Counted from the stretch's first letter, positions 26,017 to 34,734 are shown. The stretch: 64,000 bases of DNA from Nonomuraea jabiensis (GCF_014204795.1 NZ_JACHMB010000001.1:9560501-9624500), one strand, 5' to 3'. The notes: a model not told the origin generated them from the sequence alone. Program-made: numbers and translations.

Positions 26017-27318
26017 TCACAGCGCCGACGGGGGGGCACCAGTGGCTGCGTGACGCCGTACGCCGGGTACTCCGTCCGGCCCCGTGTAGTTCCGCAGCTC
26101 CGGCAGTGCCCATGCGACTGCGGCCACGGTCACCGTGGTGAGCAGCCCGCCCGCCCAGATCACTGTCCGGTGGTCGAGGAACGAGGTGGCGGCCCCGTGC
26201 AGCAGGTTCGCGATGTGCGGGCCGCCGAAGAGGACGACGGTGAGCGTGCCCTGGATCCGGCCGCGCATGGAGTCATGGGTGTGCGCCTGTGTGATGGCGT
26301 TGCGGAAGGTGCTCAGCACGAAGTTGACGGCGCCGCCGAGGACGAGCGCCACCAGGGCGAGCCACAGCTGCGCGGCCAGCCCGAGGAGCACCACGGTGAT
26401 GCCCCACGCCGCGGCGGCCGCCGCCATGAGCGCGCCGTGGTGGCGAGCGCGGGTGAACGTGCCCGACAGCAGCCCAGCGGCGACGACTCCGGCCGGATAG
26501 GCGGCGTACAGCAACCCCAGCTCCAGGCCGCCTCCCGCGAGCCCGCCGTAGGTGTGCTGGGCGAGCTCCGGGAACAGGGCCGTCGGCATGCCGAAGACCA
26601 TCGCCGCAAGGTCCACCAGGAGCACCGCCACCAGCAGCCGGCTGGCCACCAGATACCGGAGACCGGCCGCCGACCGGCGCCGTGCGACCGGGTGCGGCTG
26701 GGGCGGCAGCGCCGGCAGCTTGACGACCGCCCACACGACGGCCAGCAGCGCGACGGCGTCGAAGAGGTACAGCGCGCCGAGCCCGACCACCGGTATCAAG
26801 GCACCCGCCAGCACCGGTCCGAGGATCGACCCGGCGTAGCGGGTCAGGGAGCTGAGGCTGTTGGCCGCCGGCAGGAGCTCGGCCGGGACCAGGCGGGGCA
26901 CGACGGCGCCCATCGTGGTCATGATCGCGCCGAGGGACAGGCCCTGGCAGGCGACCAGCACCATCAGGACGGGGACGAAGCCTCCGCCCAGCACAGCCTG
27001 CGCCCAGAGGGCCACGTACGTGAGCGCCAGGCCGCAGTGGGCGGCCAGCAGCACCTTTCGCCGGTCCATGGCATCGGCGAGCGCGCCCGCCCACAACGCC
27101 GCCACGACCAGCCCGACGAACGACACCGCTCCCGCCACGCCCACGGCCGCCGAGGAGCCGGTCACCGCGAACAGCTGCGCCGGCACGGCGACCACGCTGA
27201 ACGAACCACCCACCGCGCAGACCGCCGACGACACCCACAATCGCCGGTAGGCCGGGATGGCCAGCGGGCGGCGGTCGACGGTGTAGGCACCGAGCGACCG
27301 GGCCGTCGAGGCGATCAT
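26017..27318 (-). CDS. MFS transporter (enterobactin-exporter-like group)
   Basis: A 433-aa protein with twelve hydrophobic segments; the loop after segment 2 reads GALADAMDRRKVLLAAHCGL, the MFS motif A variant of the MFS_3/EntS group. The cytoplasmic mid-loop contains PPQPHPVARRRSAAGLRYLV. Such proteins export siderophores, macrolides or other small molecules by proton antiport. The ATG overlaps the stop of the MerR-PP2C gene by four bases, so the two are an operon and the fusion protein may govern the transporter's synthesis or activity. No substrate can be read. Confidence 0.85.
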   Translation of the reverse strand: MIASTARSLGAYTVDRRPLAIPAYRRLWVSSAVCAVGGSFSVVAVPAQLFAVTGSSAAVGVAGAVSFVGLVVAALWAGALADAMDRRKVLLAAHCGLALTYVALWAQAVLGGGFVPVLMVLVACQGLSLGAIMTTMGAVVPRLVPAELLPAANSLSSLTRYAGSILGPVLAGALIPVVGLGALYLFDAVALLAVVWAVVKLPALPPQPHPVARRRSAAGLRYLVASRLLVAVLLVDLAAMVFGMPTALFPELAQHTYGGLAGGGLELGLLYAAYPAGVVAAGLLSGTFTRARHHGALMAAAAAAWGITVVLLGLAAQLWLALVALVLGGAVNFVLSTFRNAITQAHTHDSMRGRIQGTLTVVLFGGPHIANLLHGAATSFLDHRTVIWAGGLLTTVTVAAVAWALPELRNYTGPDGVPGVRRHAATGAPPSAL

Positions 27319-28451
27319 CGTCCGGCCCCGTCGCCGTCGATAGGCGTCTCCACGCTGACCACGTCGGCCGGCGTCTCCAGGCTCACCACGTCGGCCACGA
27401 CGCAGGCGATGTTGTCAGGGGCGCCGGCGGCGTACGCCAGTTCCACCAGCTCGTCGAGCACCTGCTGAGGAGCGCCGGGCCCGGTCAGCACCGCGCGCAG
27501 CGATCCGGCCGGTACGACGGCGGACAGCCCGTCGGAGCACAGCAGGTACCGGTCGCCGGCCGCGGCGGCGTGCAGCGACAGTTCGGGCCGGGCCCCGCCC
27601 GTGCCGGTCAGCGCTCGTGCGAGCAGCGCGCGCTGCGGATGCGAGGCCGCCTCCTCCACGGTCAGCCGGCCCTCGTCGACCAGCCCCTGCACATAGGTGT
27701 GGTCGTGGGTGATCTGGAACAGCTCGCCGTCCCGCACCAGGTACGCCCGGGTGTCTCCGATGTGCACCAGCGCCAGCCGGGACCCCGACCACAGCAGCGC
27801 GGTCAACGTGGTCACCGCCTCACCCGACGGCGTCGAGGCGGCGATCTCCCCGATGGCGCGGTCGGCTTCCCCGACCGCCTCGGCGAGCGCGCCGAGCAGG
27901 TCCTCGGCCGGTACGGCCAGCGTCTCCAGCGGTTTGAGCGCGTCGACGGCCGCCGCGCTCGCCAGATCCCCGCCCGAGCCGCCGGCGCCGTCGGCCACCG
28001 CCAGCAACCGGGGGCCGGCGTAGGCGGTGTCCTGGTTGCTCGTACGCACCAGGCCTGACTCCGACCGGGCCGCGTAGCGGATCCCCAGCATGGTCGCCGT
28101 CTCTTCCACGGTGCTTCCCCTCCCCGACAGATAGTCGACGAGGAACGTGGCCAGCTGCCCACGGGCGGCGGTCTCGGCCAGCACCTGCTCCCAGTAGGCG
28201 GCGATCTCCTCGGCCGCCGCGCCCGCCGGCAGGTCGCACACCCGCCGGATGCGCGCCAGGGGCATGCCGAGCCGCCGCAGCCAGGCGATCAACCGGGCCC
28301 GCTCCAGCTGCGCCGGGTCGTAGAACCGGTATCCGGACTCGCCGTCCACCGCGGCCGGTCGCAGCAACCCGAGCTGGTCGTAGAGCCGCAGGGCCTTCGG
28401 CGACAACCGCGCGGCCCGAGCGAACGCCCCGATCGTCAGCAGCTGCACCAT
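27315..28451 (-). CDS. MerR-type DNA-binding domain fused to a PP2C phosphatase
   Basis: About 378 aa from the ATG at 28451 behind AGGAGGA. Residues 1-70 are a MerR helix-turn-helix (LTIGAFARAARLSPKALRLY, YDQLGLLRP, GYRFYDPAQLERARLIAWLR) with a dimerisation helix to about 115. From about residue 130 a PP2C-type Ser/Thr phosphatase follows: RSESGLVRTSNQDTAYAGPR, the metal-binding LLAVADGAGGSGGDLASAAA, TTLTALLWSGSRLALVHIGD, DTRAYLVRDGELFQITHDHT, DRYLLCSDGLSAVVPAG and the final AGAPDNIACVVADVV. The metal Asp residues are present, so activity is plausible. The fusion suggests a regulator that couples ligand or phosphorylation status to transcription. It is translationally coupled to the MFS gene. 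Confidence 0.88.
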   Translation of the reverse strand: MVQLLTIGAFARAARLSPKALRLYDQLGLLRPAAVDGESGYRFYDPAQLERARLIAWLRRLGMPLARIRRVCDLPAGAAAEEIAAYWEQVLAETAARGQLATFLVDYLSGRGSTVEETATMLGIRYAARSESGLVRTSNQDTAYAGPRLLAVADGAGGSGGDLASAAAVDALKPLETLAVPAEDLLGALAEAVGEADRAIGEIAASTPSGEAVTTLTALLWSGSRLALVHIGDTRAYLVRDGELFQITHDHTYVQGLVDEGRLTVEEAASHPQRALLARALTGTGGARPELSLHAAAAGDRYLLCSDGLSAVVPAGSLRAVLTGPGAPQQVLDELVELAYAAGAPDNIACVVADVVSLETPADVVSVETPIDGDGAGR

Positions 28452-28562
28452 TCCTCCTCGTCCCGGCCACCGTGGCCGGCACCGACGATGCTGCGGCTTC
28501 ACCCAAGGGGAAGGTCAACACCGCACGTTCCGGAAACCGGTTCCGCGCTCGTCCCTGATCGC

Positions 28563-28961
28563 TCAGGCGGATTCCCACCACACCAGATTGGCGGCCACCT
28601 GGGCCACCGGCTCGATGATCTCCCACGCCTCGGCGATCATCCCACCGTCCAGCCGCCAGATGTCGACGACCGCGATCCCCGGCTCGGCACCGGGAAGCCA
28701 GCGGCGCGAGTACATCACGACGTGATCACCTTCGGCCAGCACGTGATGGATCTCGACCTGCATGCCGGCGAGCGGGATGAGCGCGGCGCGTACGGCGGCG
28801 AGCCATTCCGCCTTGGTCGACGACATCGAACCCGGCCGGTGATGGACGAAGTCCTCGCTCAGCAACGGCGCGAGCGCATCGACGTCGCCCGTCGCCACCA
28901 GCGCCGTCAGCGCCCGCTGGACGATGCTCTTGTTGTCTGTGGTCATGTTCTGCGTGGTCAT
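28563..28961 (-). CDS. SnoaL-like / NTF2-fold protein
   Basis: About 132 aa starting MTTQNMTTDNKSIVQRALTA at 28961; a start 15 bases later is equally possible. It has the SnoaL polyketide-cyclase-like pattern: helix, DVDALAPLLSEDFVHHRPG, EIHHVLAEGDHVVMYSRRW, IAVVDIWRLDGGMIAEAWEI. The closest general type is the ester-cyclase/limonene-epoxide-hydrolase-like group, where the His and Asp pattern can be catalytic, but the substrate is not predictable. It is divergent from an XRE regulator whose start is 87 bases away and is probably its target. Confidence 0.82.
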   Translation of the reverse strand: MTTQNMTTDNKSIVQRALTALVATGDVDALAPLLSEDFVHHRPGSMSSTKAEWLAAVRAALIPLAGMQVEIHHVLAEGDHVVMYSRRWLPGAEPGIAVVDIWRLDGGMIAEAWEIIEPVAQVAANLVWWESA

Positions 28962-29047
28962 GGCGGCAGTGTTTCGGTCGTTGCCACGGTTGTCGATGAA
29001 CTCCCATTTCATGGCGCCCGGCGCCACGACGAGTAGCATCGACGGGC

Positions 29048-29818
29048 ATGTACACAGTCGGGGAGCTGTTGCGGCAGTGGCGGCATCGCCGGCGACTCAG
29101 CCAGCTCGATCTCGCCATAGCCGCCGACGTCTCAGCTCGTCACGTCAGCCTGGTGGAGACCGGCAAGTCCAACCCGAGCGCCGACATGATCCTCCGGCTC
29201 GCGGAGCAGCTCGATGTGCCGTTGCGTGAGCGCAACCGGCTGTTGCTGGCCGCCGGCTTCGCACCCCGCTACGCCGAGCGGCCGCTCGACGGGGACACGC
29301 TGTCGGCGGCCTGGGGCGCGGTCGAGAGGGTGCTCCGCGCGCACGAGCCGTACCCGGCGCTGGTCATCGACCGGCGGTGGAACATCGTGATGACCAACCG
29401 CACAGTGGACCCGTTCCTCGCGGACGTCGCCCCCGACCTGCTGCGGCCGCCGGTCAACATGCTGCGGCTGGGGCTGGACCCGCGCGGGCTCGCCCCTCGG
29501 ATCGTCAATCTGGCCGAGATGCGCGTGGTGCTCCGTACCCGCATCGCGCGCCAGCTCGCCGCCGCTCCCGACCCCGAGCTCGCCGCGCTCTACGAGGAGC
29601 TGCTGGCGCCCGGCTCCGAGGACGCGAGCCACCCGATCGAGTCCGAGGTCGTGATCCCGATGATCTTCAACTTCGGCGGACGAGAACTGCGGCTGTTCTC
29701 GACCACCACGACGTTCGGCACCCCGATGGACATCACCCTGGACGAGGTCGCGATCGAGTCGTACTACCCGGAGGACGCGGAGAGCGCCGCCTACCTCACG
29801 AACCTCGTCGGCGCTTGA
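29048..29818 (+). CDS. XRE-family regulator with MmyB-like ligand domain
   Basis: A 256-aa protein. Residues 1-60 form the XRE helix-turn-helix (LLRQWRHRRRLSQLDLAIAA, VSARHVSLVETGKSNPSADM). The C-terminal MmyB/MLTR ligand-binding PAS-like domain (about 90-250) includes ALVIDRRWNIVMTNRTVDPF and NMLRLGLDPRGLAPRIVNLA. This group binds fatty acids or similar ligands in some members. Divergent from the SnoaL gene, which it probably represses. Confidence 0.88.
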   Translation: MYTVGELLRQWRHRRRLSQLDLAIAADVSARHVSLVETGKSNPSADMILRLAEQLDVPLRERNRLLLAAGFAPRYAERPLDGDTLSAAWGAVERVLRAHEPYPALVIDRRWNIVMTNRTVDPFLADVAPDLLRPPVNMLRLGLDPRGLAPRIVNLAEMRVVLRTRIARQLAAAPDPELAALYEELLAPGSEDASHPIESEVVIPMIFNFGGRELRLFSTTTTFGTPMDITLDEVAIESYYPEDAESAAYLTNLVGA

Positions 29819-29937
29819 CCTCAACCGTGGTTGAGATCCCAGAATCGATGATCACGGGCGCCTCGGCCTGATGGGCCGGTCGGAACGCACCCGTACGTCC
29901 TGGATCGCATTCCATCCCAACCATGGAGATGTTTGTC

Positions 29938-30810
29938 ATGACCAAAATCGTCGTCATCGGCGCCACCGGCAAGCAGGGCGGCGCGGTCGCCGACCTGCTC
30001 CTGCGGCGCGGTCACGAGGTGGTGGCGTACGTGCGCTCGGGGGAGTCCCCGGCCGCGAAGGCGCTTTCCGCTCAGGGGGCGCGGCTCGCCACCGGTGACC
30101 TCGCCGATCCCGACGCGCTCCAGCGGGCCTGTACGGGCGCCGACGCGGTCTTCGGCCTCTCGGTCCCGTTCGGCGAGGGCGGCAAGGACGAGGAGGTGGC
30201 GCAGGGGCGCCTGCTCGTCGACACCGTCGCCCGCCTCGACGCGCACCTGGTGTACTCCTCCGTACGGGGCGGCGACCGGCTGGAGGCCACCAACGTCGAC
30301 CACGCCGACAGCAAGCAGCTCATCGAGGCGTATTTACGCGAGCAGCCGGTGCGCGCGACGGTGCTCGGCCCGGTGTACTTCATGGAGAACGCGCTCAACC
30401 TCGGCTTCAGCCGGCTCGGCGACGGCATGCTCGCCAACCCGCTGACGCCCGGCAAGCCGCTCGACCAGGTGAGCGTCCTGGACATCGCCGGCATGGCCGT
30501 ACACGCCATCGAGAACCCCGATGAGCTCGTCGGCGAGCGGATCGACATCGCCTCCGATCGCGTCACCGGCCAGGAGGCGGCCCGGATCCTGAGCGAGGTC
30601 CTCGGCCGGGAGATCCCGTACCAGCAGCTGCCGCTGGACATGGTGCGGCAGTGGGCCGGCGAGGAGGTGGCCACGATGTTCGAGAGCTTCGAGAACAACA
30701 CCGACTTCCTCGACATCGAGACGCTGCACGCCAAGTACCCCGCCGTGCGCTGGCACAGTTACGCCGACTGGGCCAAGACGGTCGACTGGGACAGGATCCT
30801 CGCCCCTTAG
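29938..30810 (+). CDS. NmrA-like NAD(P)-binding protein
   Basis: About 290 aa from the ATG at 29938, with GGAG 9 bases upstream; an earlier ATG at 29923 is less likely. A Rossmann motif KIVVIGATGKQGGAVADLLL opens an atypical SDR of the NmrA/HSCARG group. The SDR catalytic Tyr-Lys pair is not evident in the usual position, as in redox-sensing NmrA proteins. Conserved family parts include GAVFGLSVPFGEGG-type and VLGPVYFMENALNLGFSRLG. It may act as a quinone or NADPH-binding sensor or reductase. It follows the XRE gene by 120 bases on the same strand and may share its control. Confidence 0.82.
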   Translation: MTKIVVIGATGKQGGAVADLLLRRGHEVVAYVRSGESPAAKALSAQGARLATGDLADPDALQRACTGADAVFGLSVPFGEGGKDEEVAQGRLLVDTVARLDAHLVYSSVRGGDRLEATNVDHADSKQLIEAYLREQPVRATVLGPVYFMENALNLGFSRLGDGMLANPLTPGKPLDQVSVLDIAGMAVHAIENPDELVGERIDIASDRVTGQEAARILSEVLGREIPYQQLPLDMVRQWAGEEVATMFESFENNTDFLDIETLHAKYPAVRWHSYADWAKTVDWDRILAP

Positions 30811-30825
30811 ATCCCCTTACAGCTT

Positions 30826-30861
30826 GCGCGCGCCGGCCTCATCGCGCCGGCCGACGCGCGC
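30826..30861. terminator. bidirectional terminator between convergent genes
   Basis: GCGCGCGCCGGC (30826-30837) can pair with GCCGGCCGACGCGCGC (30846-30861), with two bulged bases. It lies between the NmrA stop at 30810 and the stop of the convergent MFS gene at 30887. Confidence 0.65.
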
Positions 30862-30886
30862 ACGCCTGTCACGGCCGGCAGCTCCC

Positions 30887-32326
30887 TCAGGACGGTGTCG
30901 TGACCGTGGGTGACTGCGCCTGAGGCGCGGAGACCTCCGCGGGCCTGGACCTCACCAGCCACAGGCCGGTGAACACGGCGCCGGCCAAGGTGACGACGCC
31001 GGCCGCGACGAAGGCACTGTCGAGGCCGGCCTCGAAGGACGCGCCGCCGGCTTCCCGGGTGCGGACGATGGCTCCGAGCACCGCCACGCCGAGCACGGCG
31101 CCGATCTGCCGGGTGGTGCTGCTGATGCCTGACGCGAGCCCTCCCTCCTGCGGGCTGACCGCCTGGATGGCGGCGCCGGTCAGCGGGGACATGGTCAGGG
31201 CGAAACCTATGCCGACGATCGCCAGCCGCCACCACACGTTCCCGTAACCGGTGTCGGCGTGCACGAAGCCCAGCGCCAGCAGCCCCAGCCCGGCCAGTGC
31301 CAGGCCGATGGTGACCACGATCCGGAAGCCGTGCCTGGCGGCGAACCGGCCCGCGAACGGGCTGACGATCACCATGGCGAGGGAGGCGGGCAGGGTCTGC
31401 AGGCCGGCCAGCAGGATCGAGCTGCCCTGGACGTACACGAAGAACTGGGAGAAGAAGAAGGACGAACCCATGAGCGCGAAACCCACCACGACCATCGCCG
31501 TGTTGGACACCGTGAACAGCCGCTGCCGGAACAGCCGCAGCGGCAGCATCGGCGCCGAACCACGTCCTTCGACGACGACGAAGACGGCGAGGAACACCGC
31601 CGCGGCGGCGAAGGTGCCCAGGATCGCCGGCGAGGTCCAGCCACGGGAACCGCCCTCGATCAGCCCGTAGGTCAGCGCCCCCACGCCCAGGACGGACAGG
31701 ACCGTCCCCGGGATGTCGATCGCCGGCGCGTCCGGATTGCGGGACTCGCCCAGGACGCGCAGACCGGCCAGCAGCAGGACCGCGCCGATGGGCACGTTGA
31801 CGAGGAAGATGGCGGGCCAGCCGAAGGCGTCCACCAGGATGCCGCCGGCCAGCGGTCCGGCGGCCAGGCCGATCCCGCTGAATCCGGCCCACAGCCCGAT
31901 CGCCTTGACCCGTTCCTGCGGAACGGGATGGGCGGCGGCGAGCAGGGCCAGCGAGGCGGGGCTCAGCGCCGCGGCCCCGATGCCCTGCACCACGCGTCCG
32001 GCGATCAGCCAGCCGATCGAGGGCGCCACGGAGCACAGCACGGACGCGGCGGTGAACACCACGACGCCGGCCAGGAACACCCGCTTGCGGCCGAACCGGT
32101 CGGCGAAGACGCCGCCGGACAGTAACAGCATGGCGACCAGCAGCACGTAAGCGTCGACGATCCATTGCAGACCGGTCAGCTGGGTGTGCAGCCGCTGCTG
32201 CATATCAGGCAGCGCCGCACCGACGATCGTGCTGTCGAGCAGCACCATGAACTGGCCCAGGCAGGTCACGGTGAGCAGCACCGTCCGGTTCGATCCGGGC
32301 TTTGTCAGGCTTTCGGGTGCGGTCAA
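30887..32326 (-). CDS. MFS drug exporter, DHA2 (14-TM) family
   Basis: A 479-aa product with fourteen hydrophobic segments. Motif A appears in the loop after TM2 (GGVFADRFGRKRVFLAGVVV) and motif C-like segments follow (GFSGIGLAAGPLAGGILVDA). The TM1 signature is LGQFMVLLDSTIVGAALPDM. DHA2 members are proton-coupled exporters of antiseptics, antibiotics or the host's own secondary metabolites. Divergent from an ArsR-type regulator at 32413, which probably controls it. Confidence 0.9.
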   Translation of the reverse strand: MTAPESLTKPGSNRTVLLTVTCLGQFMVLLDSTIVGAALPDMQQRLHTQLTGLQWIVDAYVLLVAMLLLSGGVFADRFGRKRVFLAGVVVFTAASVLCSVAPSIGWLIAGRVVQGIGAAALSPASLALLAAAHPVPQERVKAIGLWAGFSGIGLAAGPLAGGILVDAFGWPAIFLVNVPIGAVLLLAGLRVLGESRNPDAPAIDIPGTVLSVLGVGALTYGLIEGGSRGWTSPAILGTFAAAAVFLAVFVVVEGRGSAPMLPLRLFRQRLFTVSNTAMVVVGFALMGSSFFFSQFFVYVQGSSILLAGLQTLPASLAMVIVSPFAGRFAARHGFRIVVTIGLALAGLGLLALGFVHADTGYGNVWWRLAIVGIGFALTMSPLTGAAIQAVSPQEGGLASGISSTTRQIGAVLGVAVLGAIVRTREAGGASFEAGLDSAFVAAGVVTLAGAVFTGLWLVRSRPAEVSAPQAQSPTVTTPS

Positions 32327-32364
32327 AGCTGCTTCCTCTCATGAGGTGGATGCTCTGGCAGCAC

Positions 32365-32406
32365 ACCATAGTTCGATTATTCCGAAGTGTCGAAGCATTG
32401 TATGGT
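32365..32406. promoter_or_regulatory. possible ArsR operator in the MFS/ArsR divergent gap
   Basis: ACCATA (32365-32370) and TATGGT (32401-32406) form an interrupted inverted repeat enclosing TTCG and CGAA pairs. It spans the likely promoters of both divergent genes. Weak evidence. Confidence 0.3.
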
Positions 32407-32412
32407 TGGGGC

Positions 32413-32802
32413 ATGCGACCGCTACCCCAACCGGCGCGCGAGTCATTGACGCTCGCGCCAGTCCTCCACGCGCTCGGCGACCCGGTGCGCCTGGAGCTGG
32501 TGCGGCGGGCCTGGGACAGGCCCGAGTCGACCTGTTCCGCGCTCGCCGACGGTCTGGACGTGCCGCTGTCGACGCTGTCCAACCACTGGCGGATCCTGCG
32601 CGAGGCCGGGCTGATCAGCATGACCGTCGACGGCCGGCACCGGCGGATCCGGCCGCGCGCCGACGATCTGAGCGACCGCTTCCCGGGCCTGCTCGACCCG
32701 ATCCTGCGCCTCAGCGCTGCCGATCCGCCGGACAGCGGCCCGCTGAGCTCGGACGCGGGTACGGCCGGAAACACACCGCGTAGCGGAGGTGATCTCGCCT
32801 GA
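32413..32802 (+). CDS. ArsR-family winged-helix regulator
   Basis: About 129 aa from the ATG at 32413. Core reads LAPVLHALGDPVRLELVRRA, then STCSALADGLDVPLSTLSNH and ILREAGLISMTVDGRHRRIR, the standard ArsR DNA-binding fold. The metal-binding ELCVCD motif is absent, so it is unlikely to sense arsenic or cadmium. The C-terminal 35 residues are disordered. Divergent from the DHA2 exporter gene. Confidence 0.85.
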   Translation: MRPLPQPARESLTLAPVLHALGDPVRLELVRRAWDRPESTCSALADGLDVPLSTLSNHWRILREAGLISMTVDGRHRRIRPRADDLSDRFPGLLDPILRLSAADPPDSGPLSSDAGTAGNTPRSGGDLA

Positions 32803-32875
32803 CATCACGCGCCGGGCCGCCGGAGGTGATGCGGGCACCTGTGCGATTCCCGAGAGCGCTGATCCGCAGCACGCG

Positions 32876-33028
32876 GCGCTGGATCCAGCTGGGCAGCTGC
32901 TGGTGATCGGTGCGCTGGGCGCGTTGTCGTACGGAACCATCGAGGCCAGGACTCACGGCCGGGGATCATGGATCACGATCGGTTCACTGGCTGCCGCACT
33001 GGTGCGGCTGGTCGAGCGCCGGGGTGCT
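32876..33028 (+). pseudogene. fragment of a second DHA2-type MFS transporter
   Basis: About 50 codons reading LDPAGQLLVIGALGALSYGT and GSWITIGSLAAALVRLVERR. These match the TM6-TM7 junction of DHA2 transporters, like DIPGTVLSVLGVGALTYGLI in the intact neighbour. No start or remainder of the gene is present. The rest of 32803-33227 has no convincing gene, although the minus strand reads SPAESERLLWVIGDVLSAVR near 33050-33120, perhaps another remnant. Confidence 0.5.
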
Positions 33029-33227
33029 GCTTTCTCCCGAAACCTTTGCGTCGCGCACCGCCGAGAGCACGTCACCGATTACCCAGAGCAGGCGCTCGGA
33101 CTCGGCGGGACTGCGGGGGTTCCCGAAGATCGGCCGGAAGGATCTGTTCCGGCTCTCACGTTGACGCCGGCGGATGTGGCGTTCATCGAGCCTGGCCGGG
33201 GTCAGTCCCTCATGACGGCGTGCACCG

Positions 33228-33785
33228 TCATGACGGCAGGAAGATCGCGGTCGCCTCGTCGGCGAGTACAGCGGATTGCGGGGCGTCCGGATCGGTCTGT
33301 GCCAGGTGCAACAGCCCGAGGATGGCCGCGTAGGCGACCCGCGCCCGAGACGCCGCCCGGTCCGGCGGCAGGCCGAGCTCGCGGTAGGTACGAGCCAGGA
33401 GTTCCAGCCGGGCCCTGTTCACCCGGCCAACCGCGTCCCTGACCCTGGGGTCGTTGCGGTCGCCGAGCAGGCTCAGATGCACCGACGGCGCCAGCGGCTG
33501 GACGGCGTGCACAACAGCGGTGAGCAGCTCGCGCAACCGCTGTGCCGGATCGGCGATCGCGGCGAATTCGGCGAGCCCCGCCTCGCCGTGACTTCGCACC
33601 CACTCCGCGAGCGCCGCCGTGATCAGCTCGTCCCGGTTCCGGTAGTGCGCGTAGAAGCTGCCCTTGGTTACGCCGAGCGTCCGCGCCAGTGGTTCGACCG
33701 CGACCGCTGCCAGCCCGCCGTCCGCGATCGCCTTCAGCGCGGCGTGTGCCCAGTCCTGGGCGGACAGCCGGGTCGATTCGTTCAC
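33228..33785 (-). CDS. TetR-family repressor
   Basis: About 185 aa from a GTG at 33785 (VNESTRLSAQDWAHAALKAI). The DNA-binding domain includes VEPLARTLGVTKGSFYAHYR (residues 28-47). The ligand domain has ERYPRL-free, Ala/Leu-rich helices and ends in VLADEATAIFLPS. Divergent from a cupin gene at 33888. The gap carries two copies of ATACGnnnnCGTAT, one beside each start, indicating repression of both directions. Confidence 0.87.
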   Translation of the reverse strand: MNESTRLSAQDWAHAALKAIADGGLAAVAVEPLARTLGVTKGSFYAHYRNRDELITAALAEWVRSHGEAGLAEFAAIADPAQRLRELLTAVVHAVQPLAPSVHLSLLGDRNDPRVRDAVGRVNRARLELLARTYRELGLPPDRAASRARVAYAAILGLLHLAQTDPDAPQSAVLADEATAIFLPS

Positions 33786-33798
33786 CACGGGCAACAGG

Positions 33799-33812
33799 AT
33801 ACGCCAGCGTAT
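33799..33812. promoter_or_regulatory. TetR operator copy 1
   Basis: ATACGC-CA-GCGTAT, perfect 6-bp arms, 14 bases upstream of the TetR start. Same core as the copy at 33833, centres 35 bases apart. Confidence 0.65.
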
Positions 33813-33832
33813 TGACGGCCTCACACACGAAA

Positions 33833-33848
33833 GATACGGTGGCGTATC
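33833..33848. promoter_or_regulatory. TetR operator copy 2
   Basis: GATACG-GTGG-CGTATC, perfect 6-bp arms, 40 bases upstream of the cupin start. An adjoining AATAC-N6-GTATT (33849-33864) may be a third, weaker site. Confidence 0.65.
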
Positions 33849-33887
33849 AATACGCAACAGTATTAAGGACAGGGGCGGAGGGAGCAC

Positions 33888-34427
33888 ATGAAGATTCGCC
33901 GAGTGGTCACCGGGCACGACTCCCAGGGCAAGGCCCGCGTGGTCGACGACCGTGAGGTCGAGCCCATCACTTCGGAGCTGATGCCTGGCTGTGCGTTCTT
34001 TCGGCTGTGGGGCCGGGATGAGCGACCCACGTTCCCCGACGACGGCTCACCGCGCCGCGCTGAGGCGTGGTACCCGCCCCGAGATGGATCCCGCTTCATG
34101 ATCAATACGGTCGCGCCGGGTGAACTGGTCCCACCTCCGGATCTGGATATGGCCGCGGCTTTGGAGGAGCTGGAGCGGCAGATGCCGGGCGCGATGGCCG
34201 CGAACGAGCCCGGCACCCCGGGGATGCACACCACCGACAGCCTCGACTACGTACTGGTCGTCTCGGGGGAGGCCACGCTGGAACTCGACGACGGCGAGCA
34301 GACGGTGTTGCGGGCAGGCGACGTGGTCATCCAGAACGGCACCCGGCACGCCTGGCACAATCACGGCGCTGAGCCCTGCACGATCGTCGGCGTCGCCATC
34401 GGCGCGGACCGCGCCCGGCCCACATAG
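33888..34427 (+). CDS. cupin-domain protein
   Basis: A 179-aa product. The cupin barrel occupies about residues 100-175: TTDSLDYVLVVSGEATLELD (cupin motif 1 region), DDGEQTVLRAGDVVIQNGTR and HAWHNHGAEPCTIVGVAIGA (motif 2, with His residues). Only part of the usual metal-ligand set is visible, so the catalytic state is uncertain. An N-terminal extension (residues 1-95) contains PGCAFFRLWGRDERPTFPDD. Under control of the divergent TetR gene. Such proteins are often grouped with quercetinase-like or gentisate-like cupins, with no substrate implied here. Confidence 0.83.
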   Translation: MKIRRVVTGHDSQGKARVVDDREVEPITSELMPGCAFFRLWGRDERPTFPDDGSPRRAEAWYPPRDGSRFMINTVAPGELVPPPDLDMAAALEELERQMPGAMAANEPGTPGMHTTDSLDYVLVVSGEATLELDDGEQTVLRAGDVVIQNGTRHAWHNHGAEPCTIVGVAIGADRARPT

Positions 34428-34449
34428 TCCAGGTCGGTGATCCGAACCC

Positions 34450-34710
34450 TTCTTGAGCGCAGCAGACGAGGGTACGGTGCGCCAACTCGAGGGGATCGAC
34501 GTCGAACGCACCTTCAACGACAAGGCCCCCCGGTAAGGACACGTCCCGACCGAAGCTGGAGGAACTGCTGGCGTTCGTCCGCGACACCTGACCGTGCACT
34601 CGATGGACCGGACCCTGCTGCTGCCGGTCATGGGCGCCTTCGCCGAGTTCGAACGCCCCCTCATCCTCGGACGCCAACGCGAAGGCGTCGCCGCCGCCAC
34701 GCGGTGCCTG
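34450..34710 (+). pseudogene. serine resolvase remnant
   Basis: Pieces in successive frames: GTVRQLEGIDVERTFNDKA, then GKDTSRPKLEELLAFVRDT, then LTVHSMDR, joined directly to LLLPVMGAFAEFERPLILGR and QREGVAA. These are in the order of a Tn3-type resolvase, with frame breaks and a deletion between MDR and LLLPV, where LARNLDDLRR-type sequence is expected. It abuts a transposase fragment tail to tail at about 34715. Confidence 0.7.
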
Positions 34711-34734
34711 CAGCGCCAGCCGACCCTTGAACTC

